47,200 bases of DNA from an uncultured bacterium (GTDB lineage: Bacteria > Bacteroidota > Bacteroidia > Bacteroidales > Bacteroidaceae): assembly GCA_945829425.1 (NCBI GenBank), contig CALZUQ010000019.1:1-47200 (forward strand), read 5' to 3'. How positions within the stretch are numbered: the stretch's first letter is position 1; each line of letters begins with the position of its first letter. This document shows positions 24,023 through 31,777 of this stretch, piece by piece. The position numbers and the translations under genes were made by a program. The notes under the pieces are model-generated. The model was given only the letters and a program-made list of their open reading frames with translations, did no database searches and was not told the origin of the DNA.

Positions 24023-25024
24023 ATGACATATCTCACTTTAACGTCCTCCATATCCAGTGTCAGGAGCCTGTGCCGATCCGGACGCCTCTTAGCTTTCCTT
24101 CTCCTGATACCCTGTTTCTCCTGCTCGTCAGAGCATAAGGCGGAAGACGACAGGGCAGAACAACCTCTTGCCGTGGCTGTTACAAAGACCATAGACTGCC
24201 TGCCGCTGTATGTTGCGGAAGAGATGGGCATAGCCGGCAGCATGGGTTACAGGCTCACCCTCGTCGATATGCCGTCGAGGGAAGACGGTGAGGTGGCTCT
24301 CATGCTTGGCAAGGTCTGCGGCGTGATGACCGACTCGTTGCGTGCCAGAAACCTCATGGCTCGCATGGAGGAGAGCAAAAGGATAAACGACGTCCTGCAA
24401 AGACAGGAGAAGTCACTGGAGGAACGTATTGCAAAGGCCAAGGGACAGGAGAAGAAAGAGCTTGTACAGAACCTGCAAGCCCTACGCAAGAAGCATGTTG
24501 CCATGAAGGTTGACACGCTCTCGCTCTTCCTCCACGACAATATGCCGCTGTTCCTGTTCACAAACGTCAGGGCGCGTATCAAGCAAACAAAACAGCTGAC
24601 GGACAAGATGATTGCCGTCGACAGGAAAGGTTCGGAGAGGCTTTACGCAGAACAGATTGCCGACTCGGCGGAGATTGCCGACAAGGTGTTCTATGTCAAT
24701 ATCCTCAGCATGCCGATACGTCAGCACATGCTGATGAACAATTCGATAGATGCCGTGGTAGTGACAGAACCTGTCGCTGCACTGCTGTGTGCGGCAGGCC
24801 ATAAGGCGTTGCGCCATAACGTCAGGAGGAACGAGCGCATGGGATGTCTTGTGACGGCACGTGGCAATGAAGACATACAAAAGATATACAATGCCGCGTG
24901 TGACTCCATAAACAAATACGGCATACACCATTTCGACTCTGTCCTTACGCAACGCATGAACGTAACGAAACAGGCGTTGCGACATCTCACGACAAAGAAA
25001 ATGGAAAAGATGAGCACACCTTAA
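24023..25024 (+). CDS. Lipoprotein resembling an ABC-transporter substrate-binding protein
   Basis: The 333-residue protein has an N-terminal hydrophobic stretch and Cys-rich lipobox-like region (LLLIPCFSCSS, about 26-36). AVAVTKTIDCLPLYVAEEMGI resembles the start of NMT1/ThiY/SsuA-type binding proteins, and a later segment (NNSIDAVVVTEPVAALL) matches the domain-2 hinge of that fold. Between them lies a charged helical stretch (about 113-165, ESKRINDVLQRQEKSLEERI onward) that looks like a coiled-coil insertion. No permease or ATPase gene is nearby, so it is an orphan. It is followed after 11 bases by the PCMD lipoprotein gene and probably forms an operon with the next three genes. The ligand is unknown. 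Confidence 0.75.
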   Translation: MTYLTLTSSISSVRSLCRSGRLLAFLLLIPCFSCSSEHKAEDDRAEQPLAVAVTKTIDCLPLYVAEEMGIAGSMGYRLTLVDMPSREDGEVALMLGKVCGVMTDSLRARNLMARMEESKRINDVLQRQEKSLEERIAKAKGQEKKELVQNLQALRKKHVAMKVDTLSLFLHDNMPLFLFTNVRARIKQTKQLTDKMIAVDRKGSERLYAEQIADSAEIADKVFYVNILSMPIRQHMLMNNSIDAVVVTEPVAALLCAAGHKALRHNVRRNERMGCLVTARGNEDIQKIYNAACDSINKYGIHHFDSVLTQRMNVTKQALRHLTTKKMEKMSTP

Positions 25025-25035
25025 AAAAATATATA

Positions 25036-26283
25036 ATGAGAAAGTTATTGTTTATATTACCTATGCTCCTCGCGCTCTCCTCGTGTATCAAGGACGAGCT
25101 GCCAAACATGGAGTGTGACATTATTGCGGCATACGCCGGTGTTGCCGATCCGGACGAGGTCTTTTTCCAGCTCAGCGACACCATAGCACCTATCAATGCC
25201 GACTATGCCTCGTCGATGATACAGTTCCAGCGTGTCACGCCGTGGGCAGACCTAACACATGCCGCACCGCGGTTCCGCATATCAGAAGGTGCCGTCCTTT
25301 ACCCACCCAGTGGCACGCTGCGTGACTTCTCCAACGACACTACACAGGTGTATTTCTGTATTGCTGAAGATGCAGTGCCTCTCTTTGAGAGCATCAAGGC
25401 TTCAGGGACACAGATAGAGCAGAAACTTTTCACGGCATCTCAGGAGGGGAGACACATCAGGACGTATTTCGTACAGTATAAACATTCTGCCAGCCAGGCG
25501 TCGGACATCACAGAATATCCCTTCGAACATTATTTCCTCGAACTGAAGAAACAGAAATACTACGAATGGAGCGACCCATACAGTGACGGCACGCTGCGTG
25601 AGGTGCCAAACTGGGCTACTGCCAATGCCGGCTTCGCCACGGCACGCGGCTCCGCACTTCCCGACGAATATCCTACCGTTCCGGTGAAAGGCGGCGGTGT
25701 TGACGGTGGCGACTGCGTGAAGCTTGAGACATGCTCGACGGGTGCCTTCGGACAGCTCTTTGGACTGCCTCTCGCTGCAGGAAACCTTTACCTCGGCACG
25801 TTCAACCTCTCTCAGGCGTTGACAAATACTCTCAAGGCGACACGGTTCGGAGAAAACAGCACGCTCGAAAGGGTGCCCATACGTATGACGGGATATTACA
25901 AATACTTCCCAGGAGAGCAGATGACTGACGCTATGAGCAACAACATCGAGGGTACGGACATGCCGGCGTTATACTGCGTCGTTTACCGCAACCACGATGC
26001 CGAAGGCAACGCCGCGGTGCTGTATGGCGACGATGTCTCTGACAGCCCTCTCGTCGTGGCACGTGCAGAGGTCGTAGAGTGGCAGTACGACACGGAAGAA
26101 TGGGTGCCTTTCTCTCTTGAATTCTCATGGCGCGAACCCATTGATGTCGCTCTGCTGAAGGCTAAGGGCTATAACTTCGCCATAATATGCTCTTCAAGCA
26201 AGGACGGCGCAGACTTTGTAGGTGCCGTAGGCAGCAAACTGTATGTTGACAATATAACGATGTATTATGAACCGGAAGAATAA
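25036..26283 (+). CDS. PCMD-domain lipoprotein
   Basis: The 415-residue protein has a lipoprotein signal (MRKLLFILPMLLALSSC, Cys17), so it is anchored in the outer or inner membrane. The C-terminal half (about 190-415) matches the PCMD (putative carbohydrate metabolism) domain: EVPNWATANAGFATA, GGGVDGGDCVKLETCSTG, RMTGYYKYFPGE and a final VDNITMYYE. This beta-sandwich domain is common in Bacteroidetes surface lipoproteins, and I know of no proven function. The N-terminal half is not recognised. It overlaps the downstream beta-barrel gene by 17 bases, so the pair is clearly co-transcribed. Confidence 0.85.
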   Translation: MRKLLFILPMLLALSSCIKDELPNMECDIIAAYAGVADPDEVFFQLSDTIAPINADYASSMIQFQRVTPWADLTHAAPRFRISEGAVLYPPSGTLRDFSNDTTQVYFCIAEDAVPLFESIKASGTQIEQKLFTASQEGRHIRTYFVQYKHSASQASDITEYPFEHYFLELKKQKYYEWSDPYSDGTLREVPNWATANAGFATARGSALPDEYPTVPVKGGGVDGGDCVKLETCSTGAFGQLFGLPLAAGNLYLGTFNLSQALTNTLKATRFGENSTLERVPIRMTGYYKYFPGEQMTDAMSNNIEGTDMPALYCVVYRNHDAEGNAAVLYGDDVSDSPLVVARAEVVEWQYDTEEWVPFSLEFSWREPIDVALLKAKGYNFAIICSSSKDGADFVGAVGSKLYVDNITMYYEPEE

Positions 26284-27133
26284 TATCCTCATGCTCCTCG
26301 CACTCCTCGTCATGACGTGGGGCGAGGCTGCGGCAGAACAGTATGGTGACAGCGCAAGAGTCTTTGCGTCACGTCATCTCAACGTCACCTTACGTGCCGG
26401 ATATGCCGTGGGCGGCACGATACCCATCGACTTTCCCCCAGAGATGCGTGGGTTGAACTCCTATTCCCCGAAGTTCAATTACGTCTTCTCCGTCAACGTC
26501 TCGACACCTCTCTTAGCAGACTGGGGCGTAGAGACAGCCTTGCGCTTTGAGCGTCGTGGGTTCCAGAGCGACGTCACCATGCGACACTACCAGATAACGC
26601 TGGAGCAGGGCGGAGAGAAAATCTCAGGACCGTTCTCAGGAAATGTCGTCATAAATGCCGTACAGGCGGCTATCACCTTGCCTCTCTATGCCGTATGGCA
26701 TGTCTCTGACAAGGTAGCGCTGAAGGCGGGACCGTATGTCTCGTATGTCACAGACCGTACCTTCCATGGCTATGCCTACGGCGAGAAGGTCTATGATGCC
26801 GACGGCACCTGGAGCGGACATTTCGACGCATACATACGTCGCGACGAGGTGCGGGGCGAGAAGGTGGAGATAGGTAATGTTTATACCGACTCCAACGGAA
26901 ACATCGTGGACAAACGGGGCACCTTCTCCGGCGAAGAGTTCAACGACTACATGCGACGGTTTCAATATGGTGTCGCCATGGGGTGTGACATGATGCTGTC
27001 ACGCAAATGGGGTGCCTTCGCAGAGCTGTCATACGGTTTCAACAGTGCCTTCACCGACGACCCGGGCAATCCTGTCACCATGCCATTGCATCCCGTCTAT
27101 CTCACTCTCGGCGTAATATACCGCCTGAAATAA
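26267..27133 (+). CDS. Outer-membrane beta-barrel protein (PorT-like)
   Basis: The 288-residue protein has a signal peptide (MNRKNNILMLLALLVMTWGEAAAE). The rest alternates amphipathic strands typical of an eight- to ten-strand barrel: NVTLRAGYAVGG, WGVETALRFERRGF, ITLPLYAVWHVSDKVALKAGPYVSY, RFQYGVAMGCDMMLSRKWGAF, and a last strand YLTLGVIYRLK ending in an aromatic/basic pattern. A long acidic loop (about 165-225) separates the strands. This fits the outer-membrane beta-barrel/PorT-like family of Bacteroidetes, where most members are uncharacterised. It starts inside the end of the PCMD gene. Confidence 0.85.
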   Translation: MNRKNNILMLLALLVMTWGEAAAEQYGDSARVFASRHLNVTLRAGYAVGGTIPIDFPPEMRGLNSYSPKFNYVFSVNVSTPLLADWGVETALRFERRGFQSDVTMRHYQITLEQGGEKISGPFSGNVVINAVQAAITLPLYAVWHVSDKVALKAGPYVSYVTDRTFHGYAYGEKVYDADGTWSGHFDAYIRRDEVRGEKVEIGNVYTDSNGNIVDKRGTFSGEEFNDYMRRFQYGVAMGCDMMLSRKWGAFAELSYGFNSAFTDDPGNPVTMPLHPVYLTLGVIYRLK

Positions 27134-27174
27134 AGAAAAGGCGGAATTATGTCAATCCTAAAACAATTATCATT

Positions 27175-27798
27175 ATGAAGAAAGTATTACTTTTCATTCT
27201 CATGCATGCATGTGTCATGCTTGCTGTCGCTCAGACAGACGTGTATTCCGGAAAACTCACGGTAAAGGGTGGGTTGGTAATAAACACTACCATGAACGAC
27301 GTTCCTCTCTCGCTGACAAAAGTTAGCGACGATGTTTACAGCCTTGAGATAAAGAATTTCTCTATCTCTCTTGCTGACAGTGAGTTCAACGTGGGAAACA
27401 TAAACATTCCGGAACTTAAAGCTACAGCGAATGGCGAGGGCTTCGACCTCCTCAGCACGCCTTCCGGCGAAGAGAACAATATCCTCCTCTCTGCCGGTGA
27501 CGACCCTAATGTCGAGTGGCTCGGACCAGACCTGGGAGGTGCTCAAGGTACGGTGACGGGAAAACTCTCGGGAGAAAACATCGAGCTCGCCATACCTCTC
27601 ACAGTAAAGATAGGCATCAGAGTCACCCTCGACATTAAGTATTATGGCGTGAAAGTGTCTTCCGGCATTTCTACCGTGACAGCAGAAGACGATGTCAACA
27701 CTCCAGAATATACACCGTCCGGACAGCGTGTCACATCATCTTATCGCGGCATAGTGATACGTAACGGAAAGAAATATGTCAAGGTGGGTGAAAAGTAG
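27175..27798 (+). CDS. Secreted calycin-like protein
   Basis: The 207-residue protein starts at ATG 27175; the frame upstream overlaps the barrel gene. It has a signal peptide (MKKVLLFILMHACVMLAVAQ). The middle is a beta-rich domain (YSGKLTVKGG to IKYYGVKVSS, about 24-165) resembling the calycin-like/lipocalin-like domain of Bacteroidales. After a linker it ends TPSGQRVTSSYRGIVIRNGKKYVKVGEK-like, the short C-terminal tail that many Prevotella exported proteins carry. It is probably the last gene of the exported cluster; the element at 27802 begins 4 bases after its stop. Confidence 0.8.
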   Translation: MKKVLLFILMHACVMLAVAQTDVYSGKLTVKGGLVINTTMNDVPLSLTKVSDDVYSLEIKNFSISLADSEFNVGNINIPELKATANGEGFDLLSTPSGEENNILLSAGDDPNVEWLGPDLGGAQGTVTGKLSGENIELAIPLTVKIGIRVTLDIKYYGVKVSSGISTVTAEDDVNTPEYTPSGQRVTSSYRGIVIRNGKKYVKVGEK

Positions 27799-27801
27799 GG
27801 T

Positions 27802-28060
27802 ATTCAATTTTCGCAAGTACAAAAGGATTGGATATCAAAAGAAAGTGTGGCGCGCCCTCAAAGGGCAATGAGCACTTAGCCAGCTCAGAGCGAAGCGACA
27901 CCATGGGTTAGAATATGAAGAAAAGTTCTTGCTCAGAAAGGGCAAAAGCATAAAATTTTGGTTCATACCCAGGGTGTCGCTTCGCTCTGCCCCGGGCTAA
28001 TTGCTTTTGCCTATTCGAGTGTGTCTTGAACCATTGTTTACCAGCAGGCGGAAGTTGAAT
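27802..28060. repeat. Dispersed element with nested palindrome (259 bp)
   Basis: The ends ATTCAATTTTCGC and GCGGAAGTTGAAT are inverted repeats. Apart from about 160 central bases it aligns with the 98-bp element at 8488-8585 read in reverse (GGATTGGATATCAAAAG, GTGGCGCGCCC, GAACCATTGTTTACC). The extra centre holds a 23-bp inverted repeat with one mismatch: CAGAGCGAAGCGACACC plus TGGGT at 27886-27908, with its partner at 27967-27989, the kind of palindrome I recall seeing between Bacteroidales genes. No gene is present. Confidence 0.75.
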
Positions 28061-28191
28061 ACAGATGATAGACTGTGATGTTTTTTCCGAAGGCGTTTTT
28101 TACTTTGACATGGTGTTGCCCCCGGAAGATTATGTACACTATGACAATTTTTTTTATGGTTTTGTTAATACACTGATCAAGATTCTCACCT

Positions 28192-28416
28192 TTATATCTT
28201 GACAGACGTTATCTCCGTTCTCTGAAGCCCTTTCTTGTGGACATTGGCAAGTATGAGGACGTATGTGAGCTGCTCTTTCTCCTTCATCGTGGATGTGATA
28301 TATCGGAAATCATCTTCCGGGACAACATATTTCAGCATAGGCCCATCCCAGGAAGCCTCCACAAGACGTATCTTTTCTGAGAGAGGAGAGATGACGTAAG
28401 CATAGCAAGCCGTGCC
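28192..28416 (-). pseudogene. Possible gene remnant, no start codon
   Basis: A frame of 74 codons runs on the minus strand from a TGA at 28417-28419 to a TAA at 28192-28194. The peptide reads like protein (AYVISPLSEKIRLVEASWDG, then LKYVVPEDDFRYITSTM and KEKEQLTYVLILANVHKKG) but has no start codon at its beginning; the first Met is mid-frame. I do not recognise the family. It could be the 3' end of a decayed gene or a small protein starting at the internal Met. The rest of the 27799-28639 gap holds the element above and the ftsK upstream region. Confidence 0.35.
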
Positions 28417-28501
28417 TCACGCAGTGAAGCTGTTTTGAAATCGAAATGCAAAAGATAATGAAAAAATCGTGGCGACAAGGCTCTTTTCCGATAATTCTTA
28501 T

Positions 28502-28509
28502 TAACTTTG
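28502..28509 (+). promoter_or_regulatory. Probable -7 box of the ftsK promoter
   Basis: TAACTTTG fits TAnnTTTG and lies 130 bases before the ftsK start. No clear TTTG is found at the -33 distance. Confidence 0.4.
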
Positions 28510-28639
28510 CATTCTATTAGGCATGTCGCCACGGCTGTTCCGGCTTCCGGCATTTCATGCCCTGTCGGGCAGACAGCGTCTATGTCGTTGTCTTACAGGC
28601 CACGTCACCCGTCACACGACCCTATTCAAACCGAAAACG

Positions 28640-31117
28640 ATGAAACGAACGAACAAGAATAAGAAGAATACTGCGAAACCCTCTGGAGCAGAAAAGAAGA
28701 CCTATGCCGAAGTCATGGGCTTTGGAAAGTTGGTACACAATGAGACAGTAGACTTCATAACCGGTCTGCTGCTTTTCTCCATATCCATTTTCGTCTTTTG
28801 CGCGATGTTCAGCTATTTCTCCACGGCAGAAGCCGACCAGAGCCTGCTTGTGAAGCTCCGTCCCGGCGAGCTGCTGTCGTCGAGCAAGGACTTCCATAAT
28901 GTCTGCGGGTCGTTAGGCTCGCTGCTGAGCTATTTCTTCATAGCCCGTTGTTTCGGCTTTGCCGCCTTCTTCATTCCGGCGTATGTCCTTTTCTGCGGTC
29001 TTCAGCTGATGGGGGCATATAAGGTGAACCTCCTGAAATGGTTTCTCTGTATGTCGGTGACAATGCTGTGGTTCAGCGTGGCACTGGCGAAGTTCCTCAC
29101 CCCGATGATGGGAGACACCGTATATCTCCCTGGCGGCGACCACGGCGAGATGGTATGTCAGTTCCTGGAAGGCGTGATAGGTGCTCCGGGACTCCTTGCC
29201 GTCCTCGGCGTCGTGGCGATAGTCTTCCTGACCTACCTCTCTTCTGAGACGATAAACTTCGTGCGCCACCTCCTCAACCCCGTAGGCTACCTCTCCCGCA
29301 AGGTGAAGTTCACCATAACCCAGAGCCATGAGGAAGAAACGGTGGACAGCGTGACATACGAAGACCCCGCGGCACAGACCGTGACGTTCAACGACGGCGT
29401 GGCGACATTCCAGGAACCTCAGAACACCGAAGACAAGACGTCTGTCACCATGGTTGACGAAGAAACCCATGAGGTCATATCACCCACAGCTGCTGCCGAG
29501 AGCAAACCGACGGCAGCAGAGCCGGAGTTTGAGGTGGTAAAAGGAGTGGAGGAGGAGAGTGCCAAGGGCAAGAGTGTGGCACACTACGACATGGACACCC
29601 CCATAAACCCTCGTGAGCCTTACCTCAACTACACCTTCCCTCCGCTCTCGCTGTTGAAGAAATACGACAACGACAGCCGTCCCGTCATCGACAAGGAAGA
29701 GCTGATAGCCAACAAACAACGCATCGTGGAGGTTCTCAACTCCTTCAAGGTACAGATCAAAGAGATAAAAGCCACGGTAGGTCCTACGATAACGTTATAT
29801 GAGATAACGCCAGCCGAAGGCATCAGGATATCCAAAATCCGTAACCTTGAGGACGACATAGCCCTCTCGCTCGCCGCCCTCGGCATACGTATTATAGCCC
29901 CTATCCCGGGAAAGGGCACCATAGGCATCGAGGTGCCTAACGCCAAGCCTTCCATAGTCTCCATGGAGTCGATACTCAACTCGAAGAAATTCCAGGAGAC
30001 GACGATGGAGCTTCCCATAGCCCTTGGCAAGACCATCACCAACGAGGTCTTCATGGTGGACCTTGCCAAGCAGCCGCACCTCCTCGTGGCAGGTGCGACG
30101 GGACAGGGAAAGTCTGTGGGATTGAATGCCATAATAACGTCTCTGTTGTATAAGAAACACCCTAACGAGCTGAAAATAGTCCTCGTAGACCCAAAGAAGG
30201 TGGAGTTCTCAGTATATGGTCCCATCGCCGAACATTTCATGGCGTCGGTCGATGAAGACGAGAGCCCTATCATTACCGACGTCAGCAAGGTGGTGAGGAC
30301 GTTGAAGTCGCTCTGCGCACTCATGGACCACCGTTACGACCTCCTCAAGATTGCCGGAGCACGAAACATCAAGGAATACAACCAGAAATTCCTCAGCCAC
30401 CAGCTCAACCCCGAGCGTGGTCATGAGTTCATGCCGTATATCGTAGTGGTGATAGACGAGTTCGGCGACCTTATCATGACGGCAGGAAAAGAGGTGGAGC
30501 TGCCGATAGCACGTATAGCACAGCTGGCACGTGCCGTAGGCATCCATATGGTCATCGCGACACAGCGTCCTACGACGACCATCATCACGGGCAATATCAA
30601 GGCGAACTTCCCGGGACGTATAGCCTTCCGTGTAGGAGCCATGATAGATTCACGTACCATCCTCGACCGTCCCGGTGCCAACCAGCTCGTGGGACGCGGC
30701 GACATGCTCTTCCTCAACGGCACGGAACCTGTCCGCGTGCAGTGTGCCTTCGTAGATACTCCCGAGGTGGAGAACATCACACGGTTCATCGCCGACCAGC
30801 CCGGTCCCCTTCACCCTCTTGAGCTCCCCGAGCCTGTCGCCGACGGAGAAGGCATAAGCGGAGGCATCAGCGACACCGGCATAGCAGACCTCGACCCTCT
30901 CTTTGAAGAGGTGGCACGATACATCGTATCGTCAAACCTCGGCTCTACGTCAGCCATACAACGTAAGTTCTCCATAGGCTACAACCGTGCCGGACGCCTC
31001 ATGGACCAGATAGAACGCATGGGCATAGTAGGCGCGGCACAAGGCTCGAAGCCACGTGAGGTCCTCATAACCGACGAGTCGTCGCTCGACATGCTCTTCT
31101 CGCAGCTACGTCAGTAG
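28640..31117 (+). CDS. ftsK: DNA translocase FtsK/SpoIIIE family
   Basis: This septal DNA pump clears and resolves chromosomes at division. The protein has 825 residues from ATG 28640 (MKRTNKNKKNTAKPSG); the frame upstream to 28523 is untranslated leader. The N-terminal part has four membrane helices (within residues about 35-220). An acidic linker (about 235-330) and the motor follow. The Walker A motif is GATGQGKS (485-492), Walker B is VVVIDEFGDL, and RPGANQLVGRGDML is also present. The last 65 residues are the gamma winged-helix domain (STSAIQRKFSIGYNRAGRLM) that reads KOPS-like DNA. A lolA-like gene follows after 63 bases, the same ftsK-lolA order seen in many bacteria. Confidence 0.96.
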   Translation: MKRTNKNKKNTAKPSGAEKKTYAEVMGFGKLVHNETVDFITGLLLFSISIFVFCAMFSYFSTAEADQSLLVKLRPGELLSSSKDFHNVCGSLGSLLSYFFIARCFGFAAFFIPAYVLFCGLQLMGAYKVNLLKWFLCMSVTMLWFSVALAKFLTPMMGDTVYLPGGDHGEMVCQFLEGVIGAPGLLAVLGVVAIVFLTYLSSETINFVRHLLNPVGYLSRKVKFTITQSHEEETVDSVTYEDPAAQTVTFNDGVATFQEPQNTEDKTSVTMVDEETHEVISPTAAAESKPTAAEPEFEVVKGVEEESAKGKSVAHYDMDTPINPREPYLNYTFPPLSLLKKYDNDSRPVIDKEELIANKQRIVEVLNSFKVQIKEIKATVGPTITLYEITPAEGIRISKIRNLEDDIALSLAALGIRIIAPIPGKGTIGIEVPNAKPSIVSMESILNSKKFQETTMELPIALGKTITNEVFMVDLAKQPHLLVAGATGQGKSVGLNAIITSLLYKKHPNELKIVLVDPKKVEFSVYGPIAEHFMASVDEDESPIITDVSKVVRTLKSLCALMDHRYDLLKIAGARNIKEYNQKFLSHQLNPERGHEFMPYIVVVIDEFGDLIMTAGKEVELPIARIAQLARAVGIHMVIATQRPTTTIITGNIKANFPGRIAFRVGAMIDSRTILDRPGANQLVGRGDMLFLNGTEPVRVQCAFVDTPEVENITRFIADQPGPLHPLELPEPVADGEGISGGISDTGIADLDPLFEEVARYIVSSNLGSTSAIQRKFSIGYNRAGRLMDQIERMGIVGAAQGSKPREVLITDESSLDMLFSQLRQ

Positions 31118-31180
31118 ACAAGGTGGAGTCCACAAGAAAACATTCCACCATATCTTTCATTTTCCCAACACATAACCTTT

Positions 31181-31777
31181 ATGAAACGCATACTGTTCTC
31201 AATACTCCTCCTCGCCGCCGCGGCATGCAGCTTTGCAGACAATGCCACCGATGCCCGCAAGACGCTCGACAACCTCTCTTCACGCATCACCAACGGCGGA
31301 GGAGCCATGGCGCAGTTCACACTCTCCGGAGGGCAAGGCACCCTCTCGGGCACTGTGGCAATAAAGCAGAAGAAGTTCCGTGTCTCGACGTCAGCCATGA
31401 CGGTATGGTATAACGGCACGACGCAATGGGTTTACGTCAAGGCAAATGATGAGGTCAATGTCTCCACCCCTTCTGCCGCAGCCCAGATGTCCATGAACCC
31501 CTATGCCTTCCTTGCCATATACAAGAAAGGCTATGCCCTCTTCATGAAGAAGGAGGGGCAGACGAAGACCGTCACCATGGTGTCGAAGACAAACGCCATA
31601 ACCGATATCGTCATAACGCTCGGCAAGGGCGACGTGCCTGTCATGGTGCGGTTCCGCCAGAAGGGCGCATGGACGACGATACGCCTCAGTGCATTCAAGA
31701 TAGCACGGCAGAGTGACGCGACATTTGTTTTCGATGCTAAGAAATATCCTAAAGCAGAAGTTATAGACCTACGATGA
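31181..31777 (+). CDS. LolA-like outer-membrane lipoprotein carrier
   Basis: The 198-residue protein has a signal peptide (MKRILFSILLLAAAACSFAD; the Cys may be incidental). DARKTLDNLSSRITNGGGAMAQFTLSGG, GTVAIKQKKFRVSTSAMTVWYNGTTQWVY and PYAFLAIYKKGY follow the strand order of the LolA half-barrel, including the F-R-x-WYNG-T-WVY pattern. LolA carries lipoproteins across the periplasm. Bacteroidetes versions are divergent, so the exact role is inferred from fold and position. It lies between ftsK and mutS2, and its TGA overlaps the mutS2 ATG by four bases. Confidence 0.85.
   Translation: MKRILFSILLLAAAACSFADNATDARKTLDNLSSRITNGGGAMAQFTLSGGQGTLSGTVAIKQKKFRVSTSAMTVWYNGTTQWVYVKANDEVNVSTPSAAAQMSMNPYAFLAIYKKGYALFMKKEGQTKTVTMVSKTNAITDIVITLGKGDVPVMVRFRQKGAWTTIRLSAFKIARQSDATFVFDAKKYPKAEVIDLR

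Noticed and set aside
29629..30324. Long antisense frames, for example opposite ftsK (29629-30324) and mutS2 (33516-34193)
   Set aside because: They are shadows of strongly coding sequence on the other strand, with no recognisable domains and biased Ser/Arg composition.
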